The notes under the pieces were generated by a model. The model worked only from the letters and a program-made list of their open reading frames with translations, did not search any database and was not told the origin of the DNA. Position numbers and translations under genes: made by a program. A stretch of 64,000 nt of DNA, from contig CM049316.1 in assembly GCA_026874595.1 (NCBI GenBank), positions 31,915,339 through 31,979,338 of the forward strand, read 5' to 3'. The first letter of the stretch is position 1. Every line of letters starts with the position of its first letter. The DNA comes from Sipunculus nudus (lineage: Eukaryota; Annelida; Sipuncula; Golfingiida; Sipunculidae). Shown piece after piece: positions 37,011-48,554 of this stretch.

Positions 37011-37784
37011 CTCATTAAGATATAATAGGATATTGTCGGTACAGTGCCCTTTTCTATAAGGAAGTATCATTTTTATTATTCGTCAATAAATTTAGAATAT
37101 ATGTAAAAGCGTGCCACTTCTGCACTATTAGCCCCCAGTAGGACGCATCTTCGTCAGCACAATACAATAGTACCAGGTCTGACCCTTATTCGATTTAATC
37201 CCTGGTCTATCCCCATTCCTCCGAAAAGTTCTCCTGGGACGAAGTTCAGCTTTTATCTTATATTTACTAACAAAGAAAGGGGCAAGAGTGAATATTGATA
37301 ATTATTTCGTTAATTTTTCTGCAAAGTACACTTAACCCAGGATGTCGAGCTTGGACAAGAGACGGAAAGAAGGATTTTCTTAAACATCTTAATTTTATGT
37401 GTCCGAGCTTCAATGACTGCTCATATACCGTCATCCTTGGATTAATGATAAAAAAAGGATTAATTTTTTTTGGTGATATTTGTTTAATTTTGAGGAAAGT
37501 ATCTATATGATTATCTGGATCCTGGTGCGAATAACATTGGCAACATTTATTCGTTGAAAGATATACTCATTTCTCAGATCTAAATGTATTCTTCAAACAA
37601 TTTGTAATATTTTGGCGTGCTGCTTTATTGTCTGAACCATTTTTTAAGGTTTTGGCTCCTTTATTGTTTAAACCTCACTAGATAACTTGGTGGGATGGCC
37701 TCTTCATTCACGGCGACACGTGACGTTATTGAGAGTGCTTCGGACAGGCAATGTCCACAAATTTGAAGCGAACAGTTTGTTCAG

Positions 37785-37786
<2 letters not shown>
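37011..37786. other. No recognisable feature
   Basis: A stretch near 37100-37260 is more GC-balanced but shows no frame of note. Its GCATCTTCGTCAGCAC phrase resembles sequences seen at retroelement ends, without further support. Confidence 0.35.
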
Positions 37787-37879
<93 letters not shown>

Positions 37880-37880
37880 T
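37787..37880. repeat. (TA)n microsatellite with two TG interruptions
   Basis: About 94 bases of TA dinucleotides broken by TATGTATATG near 37845. Confidence 0.97.
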
Positions 37881-38508
37881 GTAGCTCTGGATCCGTGTAT
37901 TTCCAGGTGAAACTATAAATGAGATTTTTTTATTGAGCTACCAGATGAAAAGAGTTTTTAATTGTCTTTGAAAAAAGAAGAAAGTCCACACCGAGGATTG
38001 ACTAACATTAAAGGTTCACATGTGAAGGAATGGAGTTATTAAAATCAGTTGGATTCAGAAAATGTTTAAAAACATGAAAATGGTAATTTCTTTCAATCCG
38101 GAGAGGAGATTAAACTTCCTTAACAACACCACTCATTACCCCCCCCCCCCCCCCCATGATATAGCTGAATACTCATCTACTATACCGTAGGACCATACCC
38201 CGGTTTACTACATACTTCTGGTCGATCGGTAGGTAAACGACTACACGCAGTTTCTTTACAGAACAAATAAATTCGGCAAATAATTTGTACATGTTTATAC
38301 AAATGTTCATGCCATGTACACGTCGCAGGTCGATCGTTCAACCTGTAAGAACAGTCCTCTCTAGTATCAAGGTGACTTGGCGAGAAGAAACTTCTAACTA
38401 GATCAATAAAAAACACGTAGAACCCCAGCTCCAGTGTGCTTTAGATCATTAAAGCAACAATACTAAAGTAGAGACCGGTAGTCGTATGCACACAGTAACA
38501 GTCACAGC

Positions 38509-39096
38509 ATGGCAATCTTGGCGCTAATCTTCGGAATTATCCGTGTTATACTTATTTCCTGGAGTATATGTAAAAGTTTGGGAGCGGCACGCTATCTTGA
38601 AGATTTCACTGTGTCTCCTACAGAGTTAGCAAAAGGTACAAAATATATAGAGATATCTGGCATGAATCTCTTTGATATTTTGTTGATATTTGGAATACAA
38701 ATAACCGGTTTCATTCTGACACTCTTAGCCCTCGCAATATGGGGTTTATTTTGGTGTTACAAAGTGAGTATTTCATAATTTTAATAAATCGTTTAAATAG
38801 CGTAGCATTCGCAGTAAATTTTCTATTGTATTGTTTCTAGCTAAATTCCTTCATTCACAATGGTTATTATAATACTTATTATTATAATGCTGAACTTGTA
38901 GGTTTCGGCGGCAGCTCCTATCATAGTGTTTCTATCACTAGCGGGAGGGTGTGACTTTTTCGTGTTTTGGGGATCACAGGAAATCTCTGATACACGAACA
39001 CCATTCTTGTTTGAAACCATGGTTGCCAAAGTAAGGGTCCTACAAGTCTGCAGTTTAGTCCTCAACGCCGTTTGCATGACACTTCTTTTCTTCTGA
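38509..39096 (+). CDS. Small four-helix membrane protein, two exons
   Basis: Exon 1 is 38509-38763 and exon 2 is 38902-39096, joined by a phase-0 intron of 138 bases (AAA|GTGAGT to TTGTAG|GTT). The product is 149 aa. Hydrophobic segments lie at residues 3-21 (ALIFGIIRVILISW), 54-83, 88-107 (APIIVFLSLAGGCDFFVFW) and 129-149. The 30-residue loop between helices 1 and 2 is polar, and residues 108-128 form a second loop. There is no cleavable signal peptide. I recognise no family; the size and four helices fit an unassigned tetra-spanning protein. The splice model is supported by the neighbour at 40802-41412, which has an intron in the same phase next to the matching VSA..P start of exon 2. The start is the first ATG and is also shared with that copy (MAVLAAVLGFIRIIL). 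Function is unknown. Confidence 0.72.
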
Positions 39097-40790
39097 TCCC
39101 GGGTCAATTGAGAAATCTGATTAATTCAATGACTTTATCTCCACAATATTCCAAAGAGTTGCGTCCATAACTTTGTGAGATATTAAGTGCATACACGCAA
39201 ATAATAACAAAACGGCGAAGGAACACGTGAGGGGAAATATTACCTGCTTCCAAACCTTCGTGGACAGAGGAGATTTACACGCTTCAGTCTTTCGGAAACT
39301 TGTATATAGAATACACCTTTATCTTTCCTCAAACTATAATTTTGGGATGTACACATGGAATATAATTCTGAATCAGCTGTACACAAAAGCATCCAAACAC
39401 AGGACAAAGCCACTGACAACACTACATGTTTTGTAACCTATAAAAATTGTGGTGGTAAAGTCACGTGCTTTTTATAGATACCTGGAAATGATAGTTCTTT
39501 GCGGCTCGGATCATGTGAAGTTGGGCCATATACTTTTGGCCACTCGGCAAATAAAATGCACATAAAAATTTAAAAAAAATTATTTCCAAAGTATATTTAA
39601 TGTTCCCTCTTTGCCAGAACAATAAAAGGCATATGCTGGGTAATACAGTAAGAGTAGGCCTTTACTTTACAGCCAGATGTCATTGCTTGTGAAAGTAACA
39701 CTACTTAAGTTACAATATTTAAGTTTATCTTTTTTTTGTAGATTTCGCATAAATACGGTGATGTTACTTATACTCACCATTGCAACTTAAACAACATTCA
39801 ATCCTTATAAAAATGAGATTGTTGAATCTATTTGGTTGATATGGCTTCCCTTATTGAACAAACTGCGCAGTTTACCCTATAAATTATGACGCTTCAGTAC
39901 TCAGTGTTTTTAAATGTTAATGTTATTGAAATGGTGGTTTCATTTTGCTTAGGACTTCGGCATAAAAAGAGATTTATTGTGTGCTTGTCTTAATTTAATA
40001 AACCACATGTGGCTAGTAGAGGTCGGTACAATTCGGGTTAGTGTATGTTTTCGTTTCACATTTACATTTACAAATGTGATTTTGAAATTAGTTTGAATCC
40101 GTTGAGTAGGTAGAAAAAAATGTATAATATTACAAAATGGGAAAGTAATTTGTCTTATAGGGAATTTATAACTGTAATAATTGATATCGGAAATAATAAA
40201 ACCCTATGATCAGAATGAAAAAAAACGCCCATATATAAAATGGTCGGTCCCTAAGAAGTCAACTTGTAATTCAGCTGCTACACGCACACAGACAGACATG
40301 CAACCGGTACCTCATAAAAGAACACAACCATCTACCAAGGTTCTATGCTTCTGTCACCATTTTCTTCTAGCTAAATTGGTGAGATAAATACAGCAAGTAC
40401 CAATTTCTTAACATTAAAAAGCATTTTGATCAAACAGGTCTCGTCTTATTAGCCAAACACTGCTGCACATGTGCATACATGTCTTCCGTTTATGATTCAA
40501 TCAGAGTTAAATGACCGTACATTCATACAAGCCTAAAGGAATACCAAGTCGAACAAAACATATTTTTAACTGGACCAATATAACGGAGTAGTTGACCTTG
40601 ATACCCTATCTTAAGTATCTCTGCCAGTATCCGCAACACACACGTTGAACTGTAGTGTGTTGTTGGCGGGTGTACCTTAGAAACGCTTTAAGCCCAACTG
40701 AGGTTCATCACTTGAAGCAGACCTTAACTGAGAGATGATACCGTCTCCTGCGAGCAAAGAATTTGTTTTGAGGGAGACGAACGCACTCAC
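39097..40790. other. Intergenic, nothing recognised
   Basis: Candidate poly(A) signals (AATAAA) lie at about 39550 and 39622, the first some 450 bases after the stop of the upstream gene. Frames at 39227, 39240 and 40181 have no support. A 16-base C-run upstream of the gene, at about 38139-38155, is outside this stretch. Confidence 0.4.
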
Positions 40791-40801
40791 AGTCGAATAT
40801 C

Positions 40802-41412
40802 ATGGCGGTCCTGGCAGCAGTGCTCGGCTTCATCCGTATCATACTGTTATGCTTGAACATATTTTGGAGTTTGGAAGAGGCAGCAATTCTTAGATATATT
40901 TTGGTTTCTGCACAAGAGGATACAAAAGAGGGATATCGCCTCTGTCTGACGAAAACCTGTCTCTTCTTCTCTCCACCGTTGTACTGCAGATATGCTGCCT
41001 CAGTCTGAAGCTGTTTGATATCATAATGATTGGGCCAATATGTATTATGATTTATGGGGTAAGATAATCAAAGCTTAATTATTTAAGGCCGCCATTTAAA
41101 TATTGATTTAATCGGGAATGACTCGAATAAAATTTGTATAACTTTATTCTCACCCTTACTCACTTGCAGGGTAAAAGGGATAGTGTCAATAATAATGAAA
41201 ACAATATCATTATGTAGGTAGGTATCGGCGCTAGTTCCCGTTATCATATTTCCTCTGCTGGCTGGAGTGTGTGACTTTGTGGTGTTTATCAACGAGCAGA
41301 ACATTCCCCGACTAATATAATCTATTTCTAAGTCGTTGTCCATGATATCTTGGCCCTGCACGTCTACTGTATGATCTTCAACACCATTTGTCTTACGTCA
41401 CGTTTGTCTTAA
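40802..41412 (+). pseudogene. Frameshifted paralogue of the two-exon membrane-protein gene
   Basis: Exon 1 (40802-41058) opens MAVLAAVLGFIRIILLCLN, like the neighbour at 38509. It then shifts frame after about 44 codons; the following SLLLSTVVLQICCLSLKLFD is in another frame and runs up to GGG|GTAAGA. Exon 1 has 257 bases against 255 in the neighbour. Exon 2 (41222-41412) begins VSALVPVIIFPLLAGVCDFV, close to VSAAAPIIVFLSLAGGCDFF, reaches a stop after 32 codons, and continues in another frame to a hydrophobic end at the TAA of 41410-41412. Two independent disruptions argue for a pseudogene. Sequencing errors could mimic this, but two in one short gene are less likely. Confidence 0.75.
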
Positions 41413-41445
41413 AGAGATGCTCCCACACAATCAGAGGAACAAAAC

Positions 41446-41507
41446 ATGGCCTCTGCATCCGGCCTTCTTAAGAAATTCTTCAACAAGGTATTATCCTCAG
41501 AACAGAA
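41446..41507 (+). other. Possible first coding exon
   Basis: AAAACATGG is a favourable start context. The frame gives MASASGLLKKFFNKVLSSEQ and then meets AA|GTAAGTG, a strong donor, in phase 2. An amphipathic Lys/Phe helix is visible. It lies 34 bases after the pseudogene. No second exon was found, so it may equally be 3' untranslated sequence of that former gene. 41510-42480 otherwise shows nothing. Confidence 0.25.
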
Positions 41508-42499
41508 GTAAGTGAAGCATTTAGCCTGTTCAACCTTGTGGTTTTAGCCAATTATTGCAGTTTAGTATATTGCAAATAAATGTGCGGAATGCACATTATA
41601 ACTGTTATTTGATTACCATTTTATAATGTACGAAAATAACACATTAGTATTAAATAATCGAATACCGTTTTCAAGTACAATTCCATTTTCAGTTCTTCTT
41701 GTAATACATGATTCAAGATTAAGATGTTTTGAAGAGTTGCCTCATTAGTGCTTCAGTCCTAAATGATCCCTTGATACTGCAAGACACTGCTGCTTAATTC
41801 ATTAATTAAAATCGGATCAAACGAATCTCTTGCCTGTTCAGCTTGTCGCGTCAAATAGATTTAATTCCAACAGAACCCTTGATATGCATAATATTATAGT
41901 ATATTTTAAATTTCTTAGGTTATGTCTGCATTATAATTAATAAGACTGCAATATATTTAAAGTGAAACAAAAAACTTAATCAGACACACCAGGATTGGTA
42001 AAATGACTGCTGTTTAAAAGTAGATAGCAGCAGCAGGTAACAGGAATAGAGCCAATGTCCATTCCCCATACTGTTGCCCTCCTGCCAAAAAAAATACACA
42101 TATGAGTTTGTTTAAGCCTTATAGAGGGCGGAGTTACTGCCCTGTGATTGGCAGATAAGCCAGGGGCTCACCTGAGTGACAGGTTGACATGCCCTTACAG
42201 ATTCTGGACGGACCTGCACACCTCGGCTTTTTCCCTGTTATTAATGCCATAGCAAAATGTGAAATCCAAAGGCCTATAATTATTACATTTTCTACCTAAT
42301 ACCGCGAGAACACGGGGTATTGCCATTAAAAGGGGACATGAAATATGTGGGACAGACGTATGTTATCCACACAGGTGCACTGGGAGAGTGTTTGTAACTG
42401 TAGGAATGCCAAATCAAGTTCGCTTCTACCCGTCACGGTCTGAAACATGCCAAAATATAACTCGGCTAATTTATGTTATATGATCAATGTAAACATGAG

Positions 42500-42830
42500 A
42501 GATGCATTGCCTCTTACGCTCCCGACGTAGCGGAAATCTTACGCTTCTAAAGAAGCAAACTGATTTTCACGCTGCCAGCTTTGACCGTTTATGATATATT
42601 TAGACACCAGATGGCGGTTCGTTGTCCGCGGAAAAACACGTGCGTATGATGTTACAAGCAGCCAACCAGATGCCAATAAACAAACACGCGACAGGCATCC
42701 TGGCTCCGCCCATAGCTGCGCTTCAAGCGCCGTTTGATGACAAGTTTACGTTCGAATTTTAATTGTTCCCTCTGCATTCTCGCATTATCGACCGATTCGG
42801 TTCTGACAGTATGACTGTGTTATCGTAGCC
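42500..42830 (+). promoter_or_regulatory. CpG-rich promoter-like stretch
   Basis: CpG dinucleotides are unusually dense compared with the surroundings. Within 330 bases there are an E-box CACGTG (about 42639), CCAAT-type GCCAATAAA (about 42670) and a GC box GGCTCCGCCC (about 42701). This looks like a housekeeping-type promoter reading to the right. The orientation is inferred from the ATG that follows. Confidence 0.35.
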
Positions 42831-42869
42831 ATGTGTCTGGTGTCTGCAGAACTGAAACCAGCCAGTGAG
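42831..42869 (+). other. Possible short first exon after the CpG-rich stretch
   Basis: GTAGCCATGT gives a start, and the frame MCLVSAELKPASE ends at GAG|GTGTGC, a possible phase-0 donor. No continuing exon was identified. A 60-codon Pro/Thr-rich frame at 43331-43513 is a weak candidate. Other sequence to 44425 shows only a C-run at about 43685. Confidence 0.2.
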
Positions 42870-44425
42870 GTGTGCACGCAGCCTTTGTTGTTGAGTTTCG
42901 TTTGAATAACAGCTCACCGACCGGGCATCCTAATGTGCCCAAGGCCCTTAGTGAACCACGTCTGCGGCAATTCTCTCTTAGCCTGTAGCCTGGTCATACG
43001 GTTACCGGGGCGATGTGCTGTCACTCAGAACGAAATGAGCATGATTGGCTCGGTGTATTCCTCGCTTGGCCGTGTCTTCCAGCACAAGGTCTCATCTGAT
43101 TGGACAAAAATACAGTGCTCCCCTCTGGTGTAGCAATTCAGGATACGAGGTCATAACAAACAGCGCTTACCATGTAAGAAGTAGGCCTATAGTTAAAGCG
43201 CTGTGTAAAGAGCGTATGTGTCATATTGTATAATGATAATAACTGTTATCGATGAGAGCTTATACGCTGAAGAATGAATTACTGCTGCATATACACAATT
43301 TTTAATGTGGACCTTGTTTGCTGAAAGAATTTGAGGGTGACTCCAGAGGAGCATGCTGAAGCCCCACAACCCTATCCTTGCATAGAAACACGTAACCCTG
43401 TTCAACATCCCCTCCCGACAACTCCCGCCTCAACGCCCCTCACACTTATGACAAACAGGAAAACCCCCTCTTTCCGAATGCCCATTCTTCTTACCCGGGA
43501 CCACAGGTTATGAAATATATATTTTTTGTTATTCAAAACTCTTTTGCTCTAGTGCCAACAAATAATTAGTTACACTTTATATTTGATTAACACAGCCAAG
43601 AATATCGCCTAAAATTATTATATTCTCAGTAGGAGATACATAATTCGTCCCCAACTCTAACACTGATTAGGACATATCCTCCTACCCCCCCCCCCCTCTC
43701 ACAGAACAAAGTACACGACTTTTAATCGTTACCATTTATCACTCGTCTGGCATTCACAACCAAACAAAATACAGTATCTGAAACGTCGATGCTGCCAGGG
43801 TGCGCTAATAAAGGGGTCACACATTAAAACCACGAAAAGAAACCATATTAAAACAACAGGCACTTGTACTAGATTAAGTCTTACTTCAAGTAGTTTGTAA
43901 ATGCCCATACTGCTTCAGTTCTTTGTCATCAAAATAAATGGACTCATGCAATCTGCTATTCTTTTCCTGCTTGACAAAAAACCTGATTAAACGGAATCGG
44001 TAGAGAAGATGTTTTTACAATGAATATAAGAAAATTAATATATCCTGAAGAAGTGATAAAAAAAGCAGGGACATGATACATGATTATATTAAATTATGAA
44101 AAGATTTACTTCCATGATAAAATAGAAATACTTCCTCACTTCAAGGTAAAGTCTGCCTTGAATGTCGACATGAATGCATGACATGGTAGATCAATAAAAT
44201 ATTATGTTATTTTTCTTACCATGACCAAGACGTGGACCTTTTTTTTGCTGTTGGTCCAGATGCCCACTGCCGAAAATCAACCTTATACTGCTCCAATCGT
44301 ATTATTACAGGGATTCTGATGTATTTCGGAGTTATATGTGATTGAAAATGTATATTACAGTGCATATTATCGGTATACCTTGAATACCCAAAGAAATGGC
44401 TCTGTATCGTTATGAGTAAATCTCC

Positions 44426-44445
44426 ATATATATATATATATATAT
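44426..44445. repeat. (TA)n microsatellite at the left edge of the Penelope-like element
   Basis: About 20 bases of AT dinucleotides directly abut the left pseudo-LTR. A longer (TA)n abuts the right one, so a TA-rich insertion site is plausible. Confidence 0.9.
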
Positions 44446-44712
44446 GACAGGATCAGTATCAGTCTTTCACATGCTCCCCCCCCCCCCCTCCGGACGATAC
44501 GCATAAAGCAGTATCTCGTAATTTTGAAAAGTCTCGGCTTTTTAAACCACGCCGTTAGCTTCATTGTAACCACATTTACCTGATGATCGGGTCGCATCCC
44601 GTGAAACAGACTGTTGTGAATTTACATTGTCGTTTTTCTTCAGTGTAATACCGCTCTGGCCTAGCCTGTAGGTCATAGAGCACATTACAACGGAGGATAA
44701 CTCTACCTTCTA
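44446..44712 (+). repeat. Left pseudo-LTR of the Penelope-like element
   Basis: It is about 80-85 percent identical by eye to 47319-47587, in the same orientation. Shared landmarks are ATCAGT.TCAGTC.TTCACAT, a C-run of 14-15, CGATACGCA.AAAGCA, GTCTCGGCTTTT, the hammerhead core, ATACCGCTCTG, CATAGAGCAC.TTACAACGGA and TACCTTCTA. Penelope-like elements are known to carry such directly repeated ends, with hammerheads inside. Confidence 0.8.
44574..44621 (+). ncRNA. Hammerhead ribozyme, left pseudo-LTR
   Basis: Core CTGATGA is at 44580-44586 and GAAA at 44603-44606. Stem I pairs ATTTAC (44574-44579) with GTGAAT (44616-44621), six pairs including one U-G. Stem II pairs CGGG with CCCG around a six-base loop and has a U-U at its base. 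Stem III is the minimal ACA/UGU with a three-base loop. The predicted cleavage is after U44615. A very short stem III is typical of hammerheads in Penelope-like elements, which may work best as dimers. The U-U at 10.1-11.1 may lower activity. Confidence 0.75.
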
Positions 44713-46750
44713 CACCCGCTTCAGCGTCAGGTACGTTGTCGAGCACTTTTGTTGACCCACCCTGTCCAGAAAATAAAATTATAACACCTGCAGAATGAAC
44801 AAAGCTTACTTCGACTATTCTCTAAAAAAACATTCCCATCCCTAGTAAGCTGACCTACACCAAATCCCTGATAAGTAAAGTTAAAAGCCTACTCCGGAGA
44901 ATGTGATTGAAGGCATTCCATCAAGTAAACCCTGGTCAAATTTCAGCTAAACAAAACTTCGGTTTCAAAACCACATAATTTACCCCTCATAGCGAACACC
45001 TCAAGGCATTTGAAAGCGATACCTATGAAATGGTCCGGAACATTGAATACCAGCACTCACACAATGCATTCCAAAGACAAATGGCCAATCACATCATGAC
45101 TATCAGACAATCTGACAGGCAGATAAGACCACCAACCTGTAAAGTATGCCGAAAGAATACTACAATAAACTCCTAACAGAAAACATCACTAAAACATACA
45201 AAAAAAGCAGACAAAAATATCTGTAAAAACATCAAAACAAAAGCCAAATAAATAGCCGGTTCTCTTAACCTAGCGGACCGCATCGAAGTCATGGCCGAGC
45301 GCAGTGCTTACATTACTTTGAAGGACCACAAGGATAATTTTGAACAAAACCCGAAGTGCAGACTGATGAATCCAGCAAAATCTGAGATAGGTATCCTTAG
45401 CAAAAAGCACTTGGAATAAATTAATAGCCAACTGAGACTGAAAATCAAACTCATCCAGTGGCAAAATACCGCACAGGTAATATCTTGCTTCAAGGTGAAA
45501 CAAAATTCAAATTTTATAAAGTTTGATATCGTTGATTTCTACCCCTCGATCACAGAAGATCTACTTATGAAAGCTCTCAAATTTGCCAAAACCACGGTCT
45601 CCATTCCATAAGATGTTATCAAAATCATCCTGGACAGCAGGAAAAGATTACTGTTTAGCAACGATAACATCTGGGTGAAAAAAAAAAAAGATCAAACTAG
45701 TTTTGACGTCACCATGGGCAGTTTTGATGGCGCTGAAGTATGCAAAATTGTTGATCTGTACCTCCTAAATATGTTGAAAAGGGAATTTGGTGAAAATGCT
45801 CTAGGCCTATATCGAGATGACGGTATAGGTTCTTTCCCCCAACATGTCTGGACCCAAAGCAGACAGCACCCGTAAGTTGATCAAACTCTTTTCCCATGTT
45901 GGGTTAAAAATAACCATTGAAACTAACCTGACCTGCACAGATTTCTTAGACGTAACACTTGACCTCCAAAATGACATTTTCTACCCTTACAAGAAACCGA
46001 ACAATGATCCGCTCTATATCCACGCACAAACAAATCAACCTCCAGCTATTATCAGGCAGATACATATGATGATCAGCAAGCGTGTATCTGATACCTCCTG
46101 CAATGAAGAGCAATTTATGAAAGCCAAACCCATGTTTGACAAGGCTTTAGCGAAAAACGGGTTCTCAGGAAGCTTAAAATATGTTGAACCCGCAGTGGAA
46201 AGCAAAAGAAACAGGAAAAGGAAAATAATATGGCTCAATCTCCCTTACAGCCGTCATGTAAAAACCAACAATGGCAGACAATTCATGAAACTTGTTGAAA
46301 AACACTTCCCAAAATATCACAGGTAACACAAGCTATTCAACAGAAACAATTTGAAAATTAGCTATAACTGTTTACCCAACATGTCTAACCTGATCAGCAA
46401 ACATAATGTGAAAGTCCTAAATACTGAAAAAGCTGTGAATGTACCTCAAAAACAATGTAACTGCCGTAAAAAAAGGATGAATGTCCTATGAATGGTAAGT
46501 GTCAGCTGAAATCCATTGTATATAAGGCAACAGTGAGAACAGACAATGACGAGAAACAATACATAGGGTGTACTGAAGGTGATTTCAAGACCAGATACAA
46601 TAACCACAAACAATCCTTTCGTAAGAGATCCCATGTTAAAAACACTGAACTGTCTAAACACATCTGGTCACTTAAAGACAACAATATCAATTACAAGCTC
46701 TCCTCGGAAATCTGTCCCAAGGTAGCACCTTACTTCTGTGGGACATAAAG
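44713..46750 (+). mobile_element. Penelope-like element body: reverse transcriptase and GIY-YIG endonuclease, disrupted
   Basis: In order, the broken frames give: an N-terminal region; ITLKDHKDNFEQNPKCRLMN; FDIVDFYPSI (motif A, about 45522-45551); MGSFDGAEVCKIVDLYLL (motif B); GLYRDDGIG (motif C, catalytic YRDD at 45810-45821); a C-terminal thumb region (ORF 45844-46326, with RKRKIIWLNLPYS); a Cys cluster (CNCRKK and, one frame away, CPMNGKC); and a GIY-YIG nuclease (VYKATV then YIGCTEGDFKTRYNNHKQSF, ORF 46488-46748). C-terminal GIY-YIG next to a reverse transcriptase is diagnostic of Penelope-like retroelements. Frameshifts near 45670, 45840 and 46465 and several in-frame stops make this copy unable to produce the enzyme. 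Confidence 0.9.
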
Positions 46751-47318
46751 TGTGATATCTATGTGTCTGAAAAGCTACTTTTTGACCCCCAGGGATCATA
46801 GTTGAACTCAAGAGCTGAAATTCCCTCGAAGTGCCGCCATCAAAACAAATTCACTCTGAAATGTTTTAACACCTAGCATTCGTACAAATATTCAACGTAC
46901 CCGCACATCCAACCCCCCCCCCCCCCCCACCACCACCACCACTAGCATCCGCTGGGCAGACTTACTTGTTCAGGTAGTTGCTCTCTCACTGCTTTGCAGT
47001 GTTAAGGGACATGGGGTTCCCACTACCCCATGGTGAGTTTGTCGATTCGAGTCCACTTCGTATGAGTATAGTATATTTACCTTTTATATTGTATATTTGC
47101 CTTTTATTTTGTGTATTTTCATAGTATATGTGTATTTTATATCATGTGTATATTACTGAAATGTTCACTGTACCCAGGACCCTATTAAAAATCATTTACT
47201 ATGCTATTTGGGCATCCTGGTAAATTATCTTTGTATTAAATATAAACATTAACCTCTTTGCCCTGTTATTTTCCAGTATCGCACGTGTACCACGATCAAT
47301 CCTATTGTGCCCCCGAGG
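46751..47318 (+). other. 3' untranslated part of the Penelope-like element
   Basis: Lies between the GIY-YIG stop and the right pseudo-LTR. It holds a C-run at about 46913-46928 followed by CACCACCACC, and a palindromic GGGGTTCCCACTACCCCATG region. Short tandem GTATATTT/CTTTTAT phrases occur at 47070-47150. No frame is supported. Confidence 0.55.
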
Positions 47319-47582
47319 ACAACATGATCAGTGTCAGTCATTCACATGCTCCCCCCCCCCCCCCTTCGCACGATACGCACAAAGCATAATATCGTAATCT
47401 CGTAAAGTCTCGGCTTTTCAAACCACGCCTTCACATAGCTTCACATTCACCTGATGATCGTGTCACATCCCGTGAAACAGACTGTTGTGAATTTACTTTT
47501 CAGTGTTGTTTTTCTTTAGTGTTATACCGCTCTGTCTAGTCTATAGGCCATAGAGCACTTTACAACGGAAGGTAACTGTACC

Positions 47583-47587
<5 letters not shown>
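47319..47587 (+). repeat. Right pseudo-LTR of the Penelope-like element
   Basis: Direct repeat of 44446-44712, with the same terminal TACCTTCTA phrase before the (TA)n that follows. Confidence 0.8.
47445..47492 (+). ncRNA. Hammerhead ribozyme, right pseudo-LTR
   Basis: Core CTGATGA is at 47451-47457 and GAAA at 47474-47477. Stem I is ATTCAC (47445-47450) with GTGAAT (47487-47492); the U-G of the left copy is here C-G, so the change strengthens pairing. Stem III (ACA/UGU) and the cleavage U (47486) are unchanged. Stem II has lost one pair (CGUG against CCCG), so this copy may be weaker. Confidence 0.7.

Positions 47588-47656
<69 letters not shown>
47588..47656. repeat. (TA)n microsatellite at the right edge of the Penelope-like element
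   Basis: About 68 bases of TA dinucleotides directly after the right pseudo-LTR. 47657-48340 shows no recognisable feature. Confidence 0.95.
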
Positions 47657-48350
47657 TAGTATATAAATTGGAAATCTTCATATGTTATCAATTTAGATGT
47701 AATTATATGTAAATGTATGCAATACTAAATTAAAAAGTTATGATACAAGATGAATAAATTTAGCAATCAAATGGAGTTTACTATGAACTAAATTCAATAT
47801 TCTCTTATGTTTTAGAAACAAAATACATATACAGACACGGACAGGCATACGTAAACGATTATATGTATTCTGTTATAACAATTACAATTAATTCTCACAA
47901 GTTAATTATATTTGACGTTGCTTAACACATGGAAGGTCCGCTCGACATTTTGTTTACAGCACATAATGGTTTTACATTACACCATGGCTATATGATGCTT
48001 TTATAAACACTTACTATACTTGTCGTGGTGACTAGTTGACATTCATTTCACAAGTTACATCCATACAACCTCGTGGACTAAAAAACCACTAGTGGTTTAT
48101 CTGCAGGCATTTGCGCTAACTAAGAACTAAATGACTGAAAAAAAAGGTTTCTTTGTGCACATAATACACGCAAAAGGTCAAATATTGCTGTATCAAATAT
48201 AATAAAAGACACTACTTGAGTGTGCACTTTAAAACCCCCTTGAATCCTCCGTCATTGTATTCGTGAATGGAGGACCCATGTATAGGTTAGCACAATGTGA
48301 CAAGTTAATACGCTAGACATGTCTGATATTCTAGGTAATTATCATAAATA

Positions 48351-48554
48351 TTGGGTTTTATGAAGATGTTATTTAACCATCAAAATATCATATACCATTT
48401 GGTCTTTTTTCTTTCCTTATGTGCGACCCTGCTTGAGGGTCGCGCTGCGGATGATTTTCCTTATATAGCGTACATTACTCAGTCAGAGCCCGTCTCATTC
48501 ATGATACAGGACAATTACTATACATACAGTTGTCAGAAATTATTTTTAATGTAA
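48351..48554 (+). CDS. Possible secreted-peptide exon, unsupported
   Basis: The 67-codon frame has a second Met (48360) followed by a hydrophobic run YHLVFFLSLCATLLEG and then RAADD, which has the look of a signal peptide with a cleavage site. The remainder is Tyr-rich with one Cys. No splice site, homologue or promoter supports it, and single frames of this size are expected by chance in AT-rich DNA. Confidence 0.2.
   Translation: MGFMKMLFNHQNIIYHLVFFLSLCATLLEGRAADDFPYIAYITQSEPVSFMIQDNYYTYSCQKLFLM

Noticed and set aside
47030-47052. GATTCGAGTCC, similar to a tRNA B box
   Set aside because: No A box at proper distance and no acceptor or anticodon stem could be formed; it lies in the 3' part of the Penelope-like element.
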